NCBI RefSeq assembly: GCF_015624485.1 | Contig: NZ_CP061378.1 | Location: 1,426,001-1,490,000, forward strand | Origin: Bradyrhizobium genosp. L | GTDB lineage: Bacteria > Pseudomonadota > Alphaproteobacteria > Rhizobiales > Xanthobacteraceae | Direction: 5' to 3' | DNA length: 64,000 nt | Part shown: positions 26,675 to 36,295 of the stretch, piece after piece | Numbering within the stretch: position 1 is the stretch's first letter | How the letters are laid out: every line of letters starts with the position of its first letter | Position numbers and translations under genes: made by a program | The notes under the pieces: model-generated | Told to the model about the DNA's origin: nothing | Seen by the model: the letters and a program-made list of their open reading frames with translations, nothing else | Database searches by the model: none

Positions 26675-27175
26675 CTACGCCTCGCCGTCGGTCTCGAACA
26701 TCGCGGCGGCCATCGCTTCTGCGGCCGGCTTGCCGGCCCACACCACGAACTGGAACGCCGGGTAATAACGCTCGCAGGCGTGGATCGCGTTGACCACCAT
26801 GGCCTCGCATTGCGCGGTCGAGGCGGTCAGTCCGCCCGGCAGCACCAGCGCCTGGCGATGCATCACCATGCCGGTGTGGGTCCACAGGTCGAAATGGCCG
26901 ACCCACAATTGCTCGTTGATCCCCGCGACCAGCCGCTGCACCTCGCCGCGCCGCGCCGGCGGAATCTTCATGTCGAAGGCGCAGGCGAGATGCAGTGCCT
27001 CGATCTCGCCCATCCAGGTGAAGGAGAGCTGGTAGTCGATCCAGTCGCCCTTGGAGACGATCGTCACCTCATCGTCGCCGGAACGCTCGAACGCCCAGTT
27101 GTTGTCGGTGGCGATATCCTCGACCACCGCAAGCGGGTTGTTCCGGGACTCGATGATGCTTTCGAGGAGGGACAT
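26675..27175 (-). CDS. YbjN domain-containing protein
   Basis: 166-residue cytoplasmic protein of the YbjN family (type III secretion chaperone-like fold). MSLLESIIESRNNPLAVVEDIATDNNWAFER, then LSFTWMGEIEALHLACAFDMKIPPARRGEVQRLVAGINEQLWVGHFDLW fit the family. YbjN is a regulator of sensitivity to stress in E. coli, with no defined activity. Upstream of proC on the same strand. Confidence 0.85.
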   Translation of the reverse strand: MSLLESIIESRNNPLAVVEDIATDNNWAFERSGDDEVTIVSKGDWIDYQLSFTWMGEIEALHLACAFDMKIPPARRGEVQRLVAGINEQLWVGHFDLWTHTGMVMHRQALVLPGGLTASTAQCEAMVVNAIHACERYYPAFQFVVWAGKPAAEAMAAAMFETDGEA

Positions 27176-27622
27176 GCCGTCTCGACCCTTGTTCTTTTGA
27201 TCTCTTTGATACGCACACGGAAGCCGGCACTTGCGACAACTGCGTCGCGACCGAGTACAGTTCCTTCAAGCGGGCTTCCGAATGCCCCGGACCTGACGCG
27301 GATGAAGTGATGTGATTTGCGGAATCCGCGCAACCGCACGCCGAGTCCGTCCACAGCGAAAGCGCGCATCGTCCACAGCTGACTTCCGCCACATTTGTTA
27401 ATTTGAGAACAAATCAGAATCGCAGCTGCATGCGTAAGAGTTTGTTAACTTTTTGCCGGCGCTTCGGCGCAGCGTGAATCAGCCCTCGCGGCCCGCGATG
27501 GCGTCGGGCAGGACAGCGGTGCGCTCATGGGGACCATGCAATTCGCCATGCCAATGGTGCTTGCCGGCCTGTCGCGGTTTGGTCATATTTGCGTCAGGCA
27601 CGTCCATCCCGGGCGGGCCGAT
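27176..27622. other. 447-base intergenic region without a recognised gene
   Basis: Between divergent ybjN-like and the FMN riboswitch. It is relatively AT-rich at 27390-27460, where a promoter for the riboswitch-ribH transcript could lie, but I cannot assign -35 and -10 boxes confidently. Short frames here have no family resemblance. Confidence 0.5.
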
Positions 27623-27767
27623 GTTCTCAGGGCGGGGTGAAAATCCCCACCGGCGGTAAGGGCGATGAGCCCAAGCCCGCGAGCGCCTTCTTCCGCGAAG
27701 CGGAGGAAGGGTCAGCAGATTCGGTGTGATTCCGAAGCCGACGGTTACAGTCCGGATGAAAGAGAAC
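27623..27767 (+). promoter_or_regulatory. FMN riboswitch (RFN element)
   Basis: Canonical RFN aptamer: GTTCTCAGGGCGGGGTGAAA at 27623, then ATCCCCACCGGCGGTAAGGG, the variable hairpin (AGCCCGCGAGCGCCTTCTTC and AAGCGGAGGAAGG), GGTCAGCAGATTCGGTGTGA, ATTCCGAAGCCGACGGTTAC and AGTCCGGATGAAAGAGAAC at 27767. FMN binding normally represses riboflavin genes. A G/C hairpin (CCCGCGCG / CGCGTGGGG) follows at about 27778-27800 without an oligo-T tract, so control is probably translational or Rho-linked. Confidence 0.97.
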
Positions 27768-27849
27768 GGTTGCGGCAGCCCGCGCGGATTCGCGTGGGGC
27801 TCGTGTCGTTGTCCGTGTGCCCTGATTCTGGTCCTGAAAGAGGAAAGCC

Positions 27850-28431
27850 ATGAATCAGATGTTGCAAGACCAAGACCTCCAAACCTCCGAAGCCCAAACC
27901 TCCCAAGCGGAAGCAGCCTCCGACACGCCGGCGGCTCCGCCTGCGGTCGAACATCCGCGCTTCGCAAAGCCGCAGCGCGTCGCCTTCGTGCAATCGTCCT
28001 GGCACCGCGAGGTGGTGGAGGAATGCCGCATCGCCTTCCTGAAGGAGATCGAGGCGCGACACATCACCAATATCGATGTGTTCGAGGTGCCGGGCTCGTT
28101 CGAGATCCCGCTGCATGCGCAGCTGCTGGCCAAGACGCGCCGTTACACCGCGATCGTCGCCGCAGGACTCGTCGTCGACGGTGGCATCTACCGCCACGAA
28201 TTCGTCGCCGACACCGTGATCAAGGCGCTGATGGACGTACAGCTGCGCACCGAGGTGCCGGTGTTCTCCGCGGTGCTGACGCCGCAGCAATTCCACGAGA
28301 CCGAGGTGCATTACGACTTCTTCCGTCGTCATTTCACCATCAAGGGTATCGAGGTCGCGGAAGCCTGCGCCAACACGCTGCTCAGCCTGGAGCGGCTGCG
28401 CGGCCAGGTCGCGGCGGGGATTGCGGGCTAG
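27850..28431 (+). CDS. ribH: 6,7-dimethyl-8-ribityllumazine synthase, type II-like
   Basis: Penultimate enzyme of riboflavin synthesis, 193 residues. The core FVQSSWHREVVEECRIAFLKEIEAR, VFEVPGSFEIPLHAQLLAKTRRYTAIVAAGLVVDGGIYRHEFVAD, VPVFSAVLTPQQFHETEVHYDFFRRHFTIKG resembles the second, RibH2-type lumazine synthase of Brucella and rhizobia. The first 40 residues are a Gln/Ala/Pro-rich extension. Start at the ATG at 27850 with AGAGGAAAG. It is the only gene clearly downstream of the FMN riboswitch; ribD, ribE and ribBA are not in the window, so this is probably the solitary riboswitch-controlled paralog. Confidence 0.93.
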   Translation: MNQMLQDQDLQTSEAQTSQAEAASDTPAAPPAVEHPRFAKPQRVAFVQSSWHREVVEECRIAFLKEIEARHITNIDVFEVPGSFEIPLHAQLLAKTRRYTAIVAAGLVVDGGIYRHEFVADTVIKALMDVQLRTEVPVFSAVLTPQQFHETEVHYDFFRRHFTIKGIEVAEACANTLLSLERLRGQVAAGIAG

Positions 28432-28536
28432 CCAGCACCAACGCAAAAACGATTCCGGCATGCGCGCCGGGATCGCTCACGTCGCCCGCGTATCGGTTAT
28501 GCTTCCGGGCATAATCAAGATGCGCGGGAGGTGCTC

Positions 28537-29343
28537 ATGGCTGAACAACATTCCTCCGATTGGCTCGGCCTTTCCGGCCGCGTGGCGGTCGTCACCGGCG
28601 GAGGCGGCGGCATCGGCCGTTCCACCGCGTTGAGTTTCGCGCGCGCCGGCGCCACGGTCGCCGCGCTTGATCGCGACGCGCGCGGGCTCGAAGAGACCAG
28701 GGCGAAGCTGCGCGAGTTCGGCGACGGCCATCTCGTCGCAAGCTGCGACACGACCAGCGCCGAGGACGTCGCGGCTGCCGCCTCGGCCGTCGAGCGCGCG
28801 CTTGGACCCTGCGGCATTCTCGTCAATACCGCCGCGGTGTTGCGCCCGGGCGGGCTCGACACGCTTTCGCTCGCGGAATGGAACGCGGTGCTCGCGGTCA
28901 ATCTCACCGGCTATTTCATCTGTGCGCAGGCGTTCGGCCGCCAGATGCGCGGGGCCGGACGCGGCAGCCTGGTCCACGTCGCCTCGATCGCCGCCAGCAA
29001 CGCACAGGGGCAGAGCGGTGCCTACAGCGTCAGCAAGGCCGGCGTCGTCATGCTGTCGCAGCAACTCGCCGCCGAATGGGGGCCGCACGGGCTGCGCAGC
29101 AACGTGATCAGCCCCGGCCTCGTGATCACGCCGATGAGCCAGGCCTTCTACGACACGCCCGGGGTCACCGAGCGCCGCACCGCCGTGGTGCCGCTGCGCC
29201 GGATCGGCGCGCCGCAGGACATGGCGGATGCGATCCTGTTCCTGGCGAGTGATCGGTCATCTTACGTGAATGGTGAGGAGATCATCATCGACGGCGGCTA
29301 TGCGCGGACGCTGATGGGCCACGTGCCACGGCCGGGGTTTTAG
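28537..29343 (+). CDS. Short-chain dehydrogenase/reductase
   Basis: Classical SDR of 268 residues. Cofactor motif VVTGGGGGIGRSTAL, NTAAVL (the NAG-type motif, altered), catalytic Ser in HVASIAAS and the YSVSKAG Tyr/Lys pair, then SPGLVITPM and the C-terminal GEEIIIDGGY. Asp at ALDRD after beta-2 favours NAD. Start at the ATG at 28537 with GGGAGG upstream. Substrate is unknown; the gene follows ribH by about 105 bases but probably has its own transcript. Confidence 0.92.
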   Translation: MAEQHSSDWLGLSGRVAVVTGGGGGIGRSTALSFARAGATVAALDRDARGLEETRAKLREFGDGHLVASCDTTSAEDVAAAASAVERALGPCGILVNTAAVLRPGGLDTLSLAEWNAVLAVNLTGYFICAQAFGRQMRGAGRGSLVHVASIAASNAQGQSGAYSVSKAGVVMLSQQLAAEWGPHGLRSNVISPGLVITPMSQAFYDTPGVTERRTAVVPLRRIGAPQDMADAILFLASDRSSYVNGEEIIIDGGYARTLMGHVPRPGF

Positions 29344-29395
29344 CGAAGAGGTCGCCGCACACCCGGTGTCGGCCCGGTCTTGAGCCGCTTGGCAA

Positions 29396-29896
29396 TCAAT
29401 AACGGCCACCTGTGCTTTTTTGTTGCGTGATCCATTCCGACAGGGTGCTGGGTCTCGATGCTGCCGTCTTGCGATTTGGCTGGCTTGGCGTTGCCTTGAT
29501 GTTGTTCCGGATGCCTTTCTCCGCAGCTGGCCTCGAAACAGCGGCCAGATTGTCGGCGGCCTCCTTTTCCAGACGCAGTTTCTTCAAGCGCGCCATCTTG
29601 TCGCGCTCCGCTTCTGCATCGGCGCTGTCGGACAACAGCGTCTTTTGGTGAGCGGTCTCGGCGGGGACGAGGAGCCCGACGATTGTTTGTTCGCCAAGCG
29701 CCTTGCAGGCTTCGAACCGATGCAGTCCCTCGACCAGAACGAAGCGATCTTCGTCGGGCCGAACGAGAATGGGAGTTTGTTGCCCGACGGCCAGAATGCT
29801 TTCCGCGATTTCCTGAACCAGCTCGGGCTTGAGAGCTTTCTTCCGTTTCACGGGAACGTAAATTCTGTCGATTGGGAAGCTTTCCGGTTTGGGCAT
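29396..29896 (-). CDS. Small ParB/sulfiredoxin-domain protein
   Basis: 166 residues. The N-terminal ParB-like nuclease fold (about 5-80) shows IDRIYVPVKRKKALKPELVQEIAESILAVGQQTPILVRPDEDRFVLVEGLHRFEACKALG, with the GLHRFEA signature at 57-63, the nucleotide-binding motif of this superfamily. It lacks the helix-turn-helix and dimerisation domain of chromosomal ParB, so a partition role is unlikely. The C-terminal half is Lys/Glu-rich and probably a helix then disordered. Start at the ATG at 29896 with the strong site GGAGGTGA. Function unknown. Confidence 0.85.
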   Translation of the reverse strand: MPKPESFPIDRIYVPVKRKKALKPELVQEIAESILAVGQQTPILVRPDEDRFVLVEGLHRFEACKALGEQTIVGLLVPAETAHQKTLLSDSADAEAERDKMARLKKLRLEKEAADNLAAVSRPAAEKGIRNNIKATPSQPNRKTAASRPSTLSEWITQQKSTGGRY

Positions 29897-30078
29897 AGCT
29901 TCACCTCCGTAGTGACCGGGCCCCATCCAGAGCACCAGGCGCCGGGTGGAAGACTTTAGGGATGAAGCGCCCCAGCGCCAAGGCAATTCCTTCGCGCCGT
30001 GGCGCAACGACCGACGTCGGCTGCCGAGAGCCACGCCCCTGCTGATGCAATGCGGTAAGATCGATGAACGCGCGACCG

Positions 30079-31194
30079 CTATCGTGGAGCAGGCGATGGC
30101 GCGGTTGCCTGAAACTCCCGGGCTCTGATGTCGCGGAACGATACCAGCCGTTGCCGCGTCTCGTCCCACAGCACAAGCCGCACGCACTGAAAGCTTTGCA
30201 GCAGCGTGACCTGACCGATCCCGCGCAGCTCGGGGTGGTCGTGCAGCACGCCTGGAAGCCGGTAATAGGGAATGCGACTGCAGAGATGGTGCACGTGGTG
30301 GATGCCGATATTGGCCGTGAACCAGCGCAGCAACACCGGCAGATCGTAATGAGAGCTGCCGTACAGAGCGGCCTGATGCAGGTTCCAGCGCTCGTCGCGC
30401 TGCCACGCCGTTTGCTCGAATTGATGCTGCACATAGAACAGCCATACGCCGGTGGTGGCGGCCAGCAGCATGATCGGAAGATGCACGAGCAGGAACGCCT
30501 TGAGGCCGATCAGCCAGGTCAGCGCAGCGACGATCAGGGCAATCGCGAGATTGGTCGCCATCGTGCTGGCCCAAGGCTGCCAACCGCCGCGCATCAGCCC
30601 GACCGGAAGACGGTGTTGCAGCAGAAACAGATAGGCCGGCCCCAGTCCAAACATCACCAGCGGATGGCGGTAAAGACGATATGCCAGACGGCCCCACCAC
30701 GATCGGGCTCGGTACTCGCGCACCGTCAGGGTTTCGATATCGCCGATCCCGCGCCGGTCAAGGTTGCCGCTGGTCGCATGATGGATCGCATGCGTGCGGC
30801 GCCACCAGTCGTACGGCGTCAGCGTGAGCACACCAATGGCGCGGCCGACCCAGTCGTTCACCCGCCGTTTGGCGAAGAAGGTACCGTGGCCACAGTCGTG
30901 CTGGATCATGAACAGGCGCACCAGAAAGCCGGCGGCCGGAATCGCGATCAGCAACGAAGCCCAGGCGTGGCCGAGGGAGAATGTGAACCAGGCCGCGGTC
31001 CATAGCAGCACCAGCGGCAAGGCTGTGATCACCAGCTCGGTAACGCTGCGCACGAGATTTGGCGTGCGATAGCTGCCCAGAATGCGCGTCCAGCGCCGCG
31101 TGTCGAGCGCTGCCAGACCCGAGTTGTGTCCAATACTCACGTTGATATCCGACGGCTGCCGCCCGCGCACCGGGTGGTCCGAGTCCTCAGCCAT
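30079..31194 (-). CDS. Membrane fatty acid desaturase
   Basis: 371-residue di-iron desaturase with four or more membrane helices and three His boxes: HDCGH (99-103), HAIHH (135-139) and HHVHH (299-303). These ligate the two irons that insert a double bond into an acyl chain, or hydroxylate it. The N-terminus is soluble and carries NVSIGHNSGL (about 18-27), a motif I recall from unrelated rhizobial proteins. I prefer the ATG at 31194 with GGTGA upstream; a TTG at 31275 would add 27 residues. No lipid-pathway neighbours; the adjacent ParB-like gene lies 182 bases downstream. Confidence 0.9.
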   Translation of the reverse strand: MAEDSDHPVRGRQPSDINVSIGHNSGLAALDTRRWTRILGSYRTPNLVRSVTELVITALPLVLLWTAAWFTFSLGHAWASLLIAIPAAGFLVRLFMIQHDCGHGTFFAKRRVNDWVGRAIGVLTLTPYDWWRRTHAIHHATSGNLDRRGIGDIETLTVREYRARSWWGRLAYRLYRHPLVMFGLGPAYLFLLQHRLPVGLMRGGWQPWASTMATNLAIALIVAALTWLIGLKAFLLVHLPIMLLAATTGVWLFYVQHQFEQTAWQRDERWNLHQAALYGSSHYDLPVLLRWFTANIGIHHVHHLCSRIPYYRLPGVLHDHPELRGIGQVTLLQSFQCVRLVLWDETRQRLVSFRDIRAREFQATAPSPAPR

Positions 31195-31530
31195 GTCGTC
31201 ACCCGGCTCGCAGGTTTTCTGCTCGCGTTCCACCTTCGGCGCGGCCGCAGTCGCAGATGGCTTGTTCGCTGGCAATGTGGTCGTCGACTTTCTTTGTGGT
31301 CATTGCGGTCAAGCGAGACCCGCGTGCCGACGATCCGAGGGATCGGCCCCCTGTCGTTTGATCAATTTGCAGAAGAAGGACTGAAGCGCGCGCCTGTCGG
31401 GAGTGACGCGAAACGGCCCAGATATTGTTCGGCTCAGCGCCGATTACGAGCGTCGGCCCGCATATGGAAGCGAATTGGAGCGGCGTCAAGGTCTGTCCGC
31501 GGATCCTGGCTTTCGCCAGGACGAAGAGAA
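31195..31530. other. 336-base intergenic region with a family A half-repeat at its end
   Basis: Between the desaturase and prs, both on the minus strand. The 3' end holds one family A arm (CCTGGCTTTCGCCAGGACGA at about 31505-31524), 10 bases from the prs stop. A short minus-strand frame at 31199-31489 (96 codons) has no supportable homology and no ribosome site. I see no further gene. Confidence 0.5.
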
Positions 31531-32484
<954 letters not shown>

Positions 32485-32662
32485 CGATGCTTCCCCCCGC
32501 GCCTTGCTGGATACGACGTTCAGCATCTCAAGTCCCTATAGAACCGGCGGGTTTTCGTGCGCGAGGGAATATCAGGCAGGTACCTCGGCTGGCAACCCAT
32601 TAGCCCGTTTCCACCCCCGTTTTCCTGGGCAAAAACCGCGCCTATCCGGGATATCGCGGGGC

Positions 32663-33241
32663 TTAGTTAGCGGAATATCCGAGCGCCACGGTCTCGGCTG
32701 CGGCAGGCGCCGGGGCGGCTGCGACCGCGGGACCCCGGAGATCGGGTGCCGGGGTCGGCGCGGGCGCGTCGGCCGGGCTGCCGTTGATCATGCCGGACAG
32801 GCCGCTGAGGCCGGCCTGGGCGATCTTGCGCAGCACCAGATCGTCGGCGGCGGCCCAGGCGTCGCGGCCGGCCTTGCCGGCGGGCTCCTCGCCGGACAGC
32901 CGCAGCGCACGCTGCTGATTGCTGTCGTAGACGTCCCACACCCAGGCGATCATGGTGCGGCCGCGCACCACCTGAGCCGAGAGATAGCTGCGCACGCGAT
33001 AGGCGGCAGCACCTTCGCGCGACACGATCGAGAGACTGCGCAGCTTGGACTCGCTGTCGAGCACGCCGACCATGCGCTCGAACACCTGGGGCGGCGGGCC
33101 GTCGATCGATTCGAATGCGACCGTCGCGCCGCTGCTGGCCGAGGCCATCGCATAGGAGTCCGCCGGATTGCCTCCGCCGGCGGCGCAGCCGCCGAGCGTG
33201 CAAGCAACCGCAAGCCAGGCGGCGGCGATCGCGGCACGCAT
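32663..33241 (-). CDS. Putative lipoprotein of unknown function
   Basis: 192 residues. The signal peptide MRAAIAAAWLAVACTLGGCAAGG has a lipobox (TLGGC), so the mature chain should be lipid-modified by Lgt and cleaved by LspA, both encoded in this window. The mature part contains VAFESIDGPPPQVFERMVGVLDSESKLRSLSIVSREGAAAYRVRSYLSAQV, a fold I do not recognise, and ends in an Ala/Pro-rich tail. Start at the ATG at 33241; the frame runs to 33283 but would bury the lipobox. Confidence 0.82.
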   Translation of the reverse strand: MRAAIAAAWLAVACTLGGCAAGGGNPADSYAMASASSGATVAFESIDGPPPQVFERMVGVLDSESKLRSLSIVSREGAAAYRVRSYLSAQVVRGRTMIAWVWDVYDSNQQRALRLSGEEPAGKAGRDAWAAADDLVLRKIAQAGLSGLSGMINGSPADAPAPTPAPDLRGPAVAAAPAPAAAETVALGYSAN

Positions 33242-33385
33242 GGCTGTCCCAGTTTGAAGCTGGTTGTTTGACGCTTCCCTCATTCCGTCCTGCGATATCG
33301 TTAAAACGGCTTAACGTCTAGGGCAGGACGGCCACAGCGCTTAACCGATCCGACGGCCGCGCCACGAGGTTTGGGATTTCTCTGT

Positions 33386-34318
33386 TCAGTCAGCGAGATG
33401 GTGCTGCATGGCTGCGGTGATCCAATTCCATTCCCGGTTCGGGCTGGCGTCCGGCGATTGGCCACGCATGATGGCGACCAGCTCCCAGTAGCGGGCCGCG
33501 CGGGAATCGTGCAGCCGATATTTGGTGCGAAGCCAGTCGCGGAAGTCGAGATCCGGCTGCCGTCCCAGGAGCCGCGCCGACGTCTCCAGCCATTCGTGCG
33601 CCAGCGCCTTGCCGGTGTCCGATGTCGGCTCGAGACCATGCGCGATGGCGTCCTTCGCTCTCGCCAGCATCGGCTGGCTCGCCTTCTGCCAACTGGAGGG
33701 GTCCAGCACGTCACGATTCCAGACGTCACCGGCATTGTTGCGCATGCTGGCGATGAAGCCGGGATCGTTGAGGATTCCGGACAGCTCGATCCAGGCATCG
33801 CACTGTTCGGGCGTCGGCTCGTCGGGTAATTCAGGCACGCTCGCCTCGATCATCCGGCGCGCCCATTCCCGATCGATATTGATGCCGTCGGACACTCTCT
33901 CGAAAAAGCGCTCAACGACGTTGCGGCGCTCGGCGCGGGACAGCTGCGTCATGGTCCAGAATCTCCTCAAGTCTGCTTCGGTGAGTTGCGGTGAACGCAA
34001 CGCAGCCCGCAGGGCCGAGGCGACGCGGCGCTGCGCCGCGATCTCCGCTTCCAGGGCATCGAGGCGAAGCCTCAGGGCCTCGGTCAGCGAGAGCTCCTTG
34101 GACAGGACCTCGCGGACGATGTCGAGACCGAGCCCCGCGTCGCGCAGGCAGCGGATCAGGTCGAGGCGAACCAGCTCCGCGTCGGTGAAGACGCGATAGC
34201 CGCTCGCGGTGCGGCCGGCCGGCGGGAGCAATCCCCGATCCGCGTAGAAGCGGATGTTGCGGACAGAGATGCCGCTGAGCCGTGCCGCCTCGCCGATGCT
34301 GTAGGTGCGTTGTGTCAT
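33386..34318 (-). CDS. MerR-family transcriptional regulator
   Basis: 310 residues. The winged helix-turn-helix MTQRTYSIGEAARLSGISVRNIRFYADRGLLPPAGRTASGYRVFTDAELVRLDLIRCLRDAGLGLDIVREVL (1-75) is classic MerR, followed by a coiled coil (about 76-115) and a 190-residue C-terminal region rich in Trp and His that I do not recognise as an effector domain of the TipAS or BmrR type. No conserved metal-binding Cys, so an organic ligand is more likely. Neighbours (pgeF, lipoprotein) do not reveal the target. Confidence 0.88.
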   Translation of the reverse strand: MTQRTYSIGEAARLSGISVRNIRFYADRGLLPPAGRTASGYRVFTDAELVRLDLIRCLRDAGLGLDIVREVLSKELSLTEALRLRLDALEAEIAAQRRVASALRAALRSPQLTEADLRRFWTMTQLSRAERRNVVERFFERVSDGINIDREWARRMIEASVPELPDEPTPEQCDAWIELSGILNDPGFIASMRNNAGDVWNRDVLDPSSWQKASQPMLARAKDAIAHGLEPTSDTGKALAHEWLETSARLLGRQPDLDFRDWLRTKYRLHDSRAARYWELVAIMRGQSPDASPNREWNWITAAMQHHLAD

Positions 34319-34389
34319 GCGCGCGTTCTGCGGTCTCCAGCAGGTGGAGAGTCAAGACGCTTATCGCACGATGGCAGCTGAAGTGCGCG

Positions 34390-35169
34390 TCAGCCTTCCA
34401 GCGCGATGGCGTGGACGTGCCGGCCGTAATCGGCCTCCTTGCGGTGCACGGAACGGCGATAGCTGAAGCAGCGTTCGTCCGCATAGGTGTCGATGCCGAG
34501 ATCGTCGATCATCAGCACGCCGGCATTTTCCAGCCGCATCCGGATGAAGCCGGCGAGATCGAACATCGCATGTCCGTCGCGCGCGCCGGGAATGAAGAAC
34601 ATGCCGTTCTCGGCGTCGGCCTCGATGAAGCGTTCGACGAATTCTTTGCCGACCTCGTAGGATTCCTGGCGGATCAGCGGGCCGATCGCGGCGACGATGC
34701 CGCCGCGATCGGCGCCGAGCTTCTCCATCGCCGCGATGGTCGCTTCCAGCACGCCGGTGAGCGCACCCTTCCAGCCGGCATGCGCCGCGCCGATCACCCG
34801 CGCATTGGGATCGACGAACAGGATCGGGCCGCAGTCGGCCGTGGTCACCGAGATCGCGACGCCTTCGGTCCGGGTCACCAGCGCATCCGCCTTCGGACGC
34901 GGCGCGCCGTCCCAAGGAGCGGTCCAAGGGCCGGTCGCGACCACGACGTCAGGCGAATGGACCTGGTGGACGCTGATCAATTGCGCCGGCGGCACGCCAA
35001 GCTGTTCGGCCATCCGCCGCCGGTTCTCGGTGACCTTGGCGGGATCATCGTTCGAGCCGAGCCCGCCATTGAGGCTCGCGTAAATGCCGTCGGAGACGCC
35101 GCCCTCGCGCGAGAAGAATGCATGGCGCAGGCCGGGAATGGCCGACAGCAGCGATGATCCCAAAGTCAT
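34390..35169 (-). CDS. pgeF: Peptidoglycan editing factor / laccase-domain protein
   Basis: 259-residue YfiH/LACC1-type protein. The metal ligands are His71 (ISVHQVHS), Cys113 (TTADCGPI) and His130 (GAAHAGWKG), all present. The E. coli relative removes misincorporated residues from UDP-MurNAc intermediates. Other members have purine nucleoside phosphorylase or adenosine deaminase activity. Its ATG follows the midA stop by two bases, so pgeF is the distal gene of an lgt-midA-pgeF operon, a common order in alphaproteobacteria. Confidence 0.93.
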   Translation of the reverse strand: MTLGSSLLSAIPGLRHAFFSREGGVSDGIYASLNGGLGSNDDPAKVTENRRRMAEQLGVPPAQLISVHQVHSPDVVVATGPWTAPWDGAPRPKADALVTRTEGVAISVTTADCGPILFVDPNARVIGAAHAGWKGALTGVLEATIAAMEKLGADRGGIVAAIGPLIRQESYEVGKEFVERFIEADAENGMFFIPGARDGHAMFDLAGFIRMRLENAGVLMIDDLGIDTYADERCFSYRRSVHRKEADYGRHVHAIALEG

Positions 35170-35171
35170 GG

Positions 35172-36287
35172 CTATTCGGCCTCGTCAGGTTGGTCGCTCA
35201 GCCCGGCGATCGAGGTCAGGCGCGGATCGGAGACGGCCATCACCTTGAACATCGAACCCATGCCGCCGCGACCGGAATCGGTCAGGCGCTTGAGCGCGCC
35301 GGCGATATCGGCGGACATTTCCGGCGTCGCCTTCGCCATCAGCCCGGCGGCGCGCGCCTCGACGCCGAGGCGCTTGAGGAAATCGCCCTGCGTCACCGGC
35401 CCGTGCACGTGTGCGCCGACATCCTCGGCCGCGCGCGCCAGCGCCTGGAAATCGACATGGGCGGTCACATCGGCCTCGCCCGGATTCTTCAAGGGGTCGG
35501 CAAAGCTGTGGCGCGCGATCGCCTGGAAGGTGTCGCCGGCGTCGCTGCAAAGGTGGCCATAATCGATGATCAGCGCGGCGCCGTCCTGGTCGCGCATCCT
35601 GGTTGCGAGCTTCAATATCTCGGTGTCGGGCCGCCACTCGAAGATCGCGTTGAGCGGCGCGGCGCGCACCAGCGGTGGCAGCAGCACCTCGAAACGCGGC
35701 GTGGGTTCCGGCGCGGCGGCGAAATACAGCCGGCCATTGGCATCGATGCCGACCGTGCGCTCGTGCCAGCCGGTCTCGCGGCGGACCATCTGGTGGATCG
35801 GCAGCACGTCGAAATATTCGTTGGCGAGGACGACCGCGGGTCCCTCGGGCACGTCGTCGATGCTGTCGTGCCAGGTGATGTTGCGCACGCCCGACAGCGT
35901 CGCGCGCTGCTTTTCGCGCAGCACCGGGTTGACCTCGACGAGGTGGATGCTGAGTGACTGGTAAAGCGGCGGCAGCACGCGCAGCGCCCGCAGCGCGTCC
36001 GCCATCATGGTGCCGCGGCCGGGCCCGAGCTCGATCAGGCGCAGCGTCGCCGGCGAGCCGATCGCCCGCCAGATCGAGGCGCTCCACAGCCCGAGCAGCT
36101 CGCCGAACATCTGGCTGACTTCCGGCGCCGTGGTGAAATCGCCCTCGCGGCCGAGCGGATCGCGCGACAAATAGTAGCCGTGCTGCGGATGCAGCAGGCA
36201 CAATTCCATGTAGCGCCAGACCGGCATCGGCCCGGACAGTTTGATCAGCTTCCTGATCTCGTCCAGCAGCGGGGAGGGTTCGCTCAC
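35172..36287 (-). CDS. MidA/NDUFAF7-like class I SAM methyltransferase
   Basis: 371 residues, DUF185 family. LIKLSGPMPVWRYMELCLLHPQHGYYLSRDPLGREGDFTTAPEVSQMFGELLG is the N-terminal signature, LIELGPGRGTMMADALRAL is the SAM-binding loop and VLANEYFDVLPIHQMV is the conserved post-I block. The human homologue dimethylates an Arg of complex I subunit NDUFS2; the bacterial role is presumed similar but not shown. The start is the GTG at 36287 with AAGGAAGG upstream, 8 bases after the lgt stop. The frame upstream belongs to the lgt 3' end. Confidence 0.9.
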   Translation of the reverse strand: MSEPSPLLDEIRKLIKLSGPMPVWRYMELCLLHPQHGYYLSRDPLGREGDFTTAPEVSQMFGELLGLWSASIWRAIGSPATLRLIELGPGRGTMMADALRALRVLPPLYQSLSIHLVEVNPVLREKQRATLSGVRNITWHDSIDDVPEGPAVVLANEYFDVLPIHQMVRRETGWHERTVGIDANGRLYFAAAPEPTPRFEVLLPPLVRAAPLNAIFEWRPDTEILKLATRMRDQDGAALIIDYGHLCSDAGDTFQAIARHSFADPLKNPGEADVTAHVDFQALARAAEDVGAHVHGPVTQGDFLKRLGVEARAAGLMAKATPEMSADIAGALKRLTDSGRGGMGSMFKVMAVSDPRLTSIAGLSDQPDEAE

Positions 36288-36295
36288 GGCCTTCC

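Noticed and set aside
29396..29896. Chromosome or plasmid partition ParB
   Set aside because: Only the N-terminal nuclease-fold domain is present; no helix-turn-helix, no ParA neighbour, no parS-like palindromes seen.
31199..31489. 96-codon minus-strand frame upstream of the desaturase
   Set aside because: No ribosome site, no homology-like features, and it overlaps a family A half-repeat.
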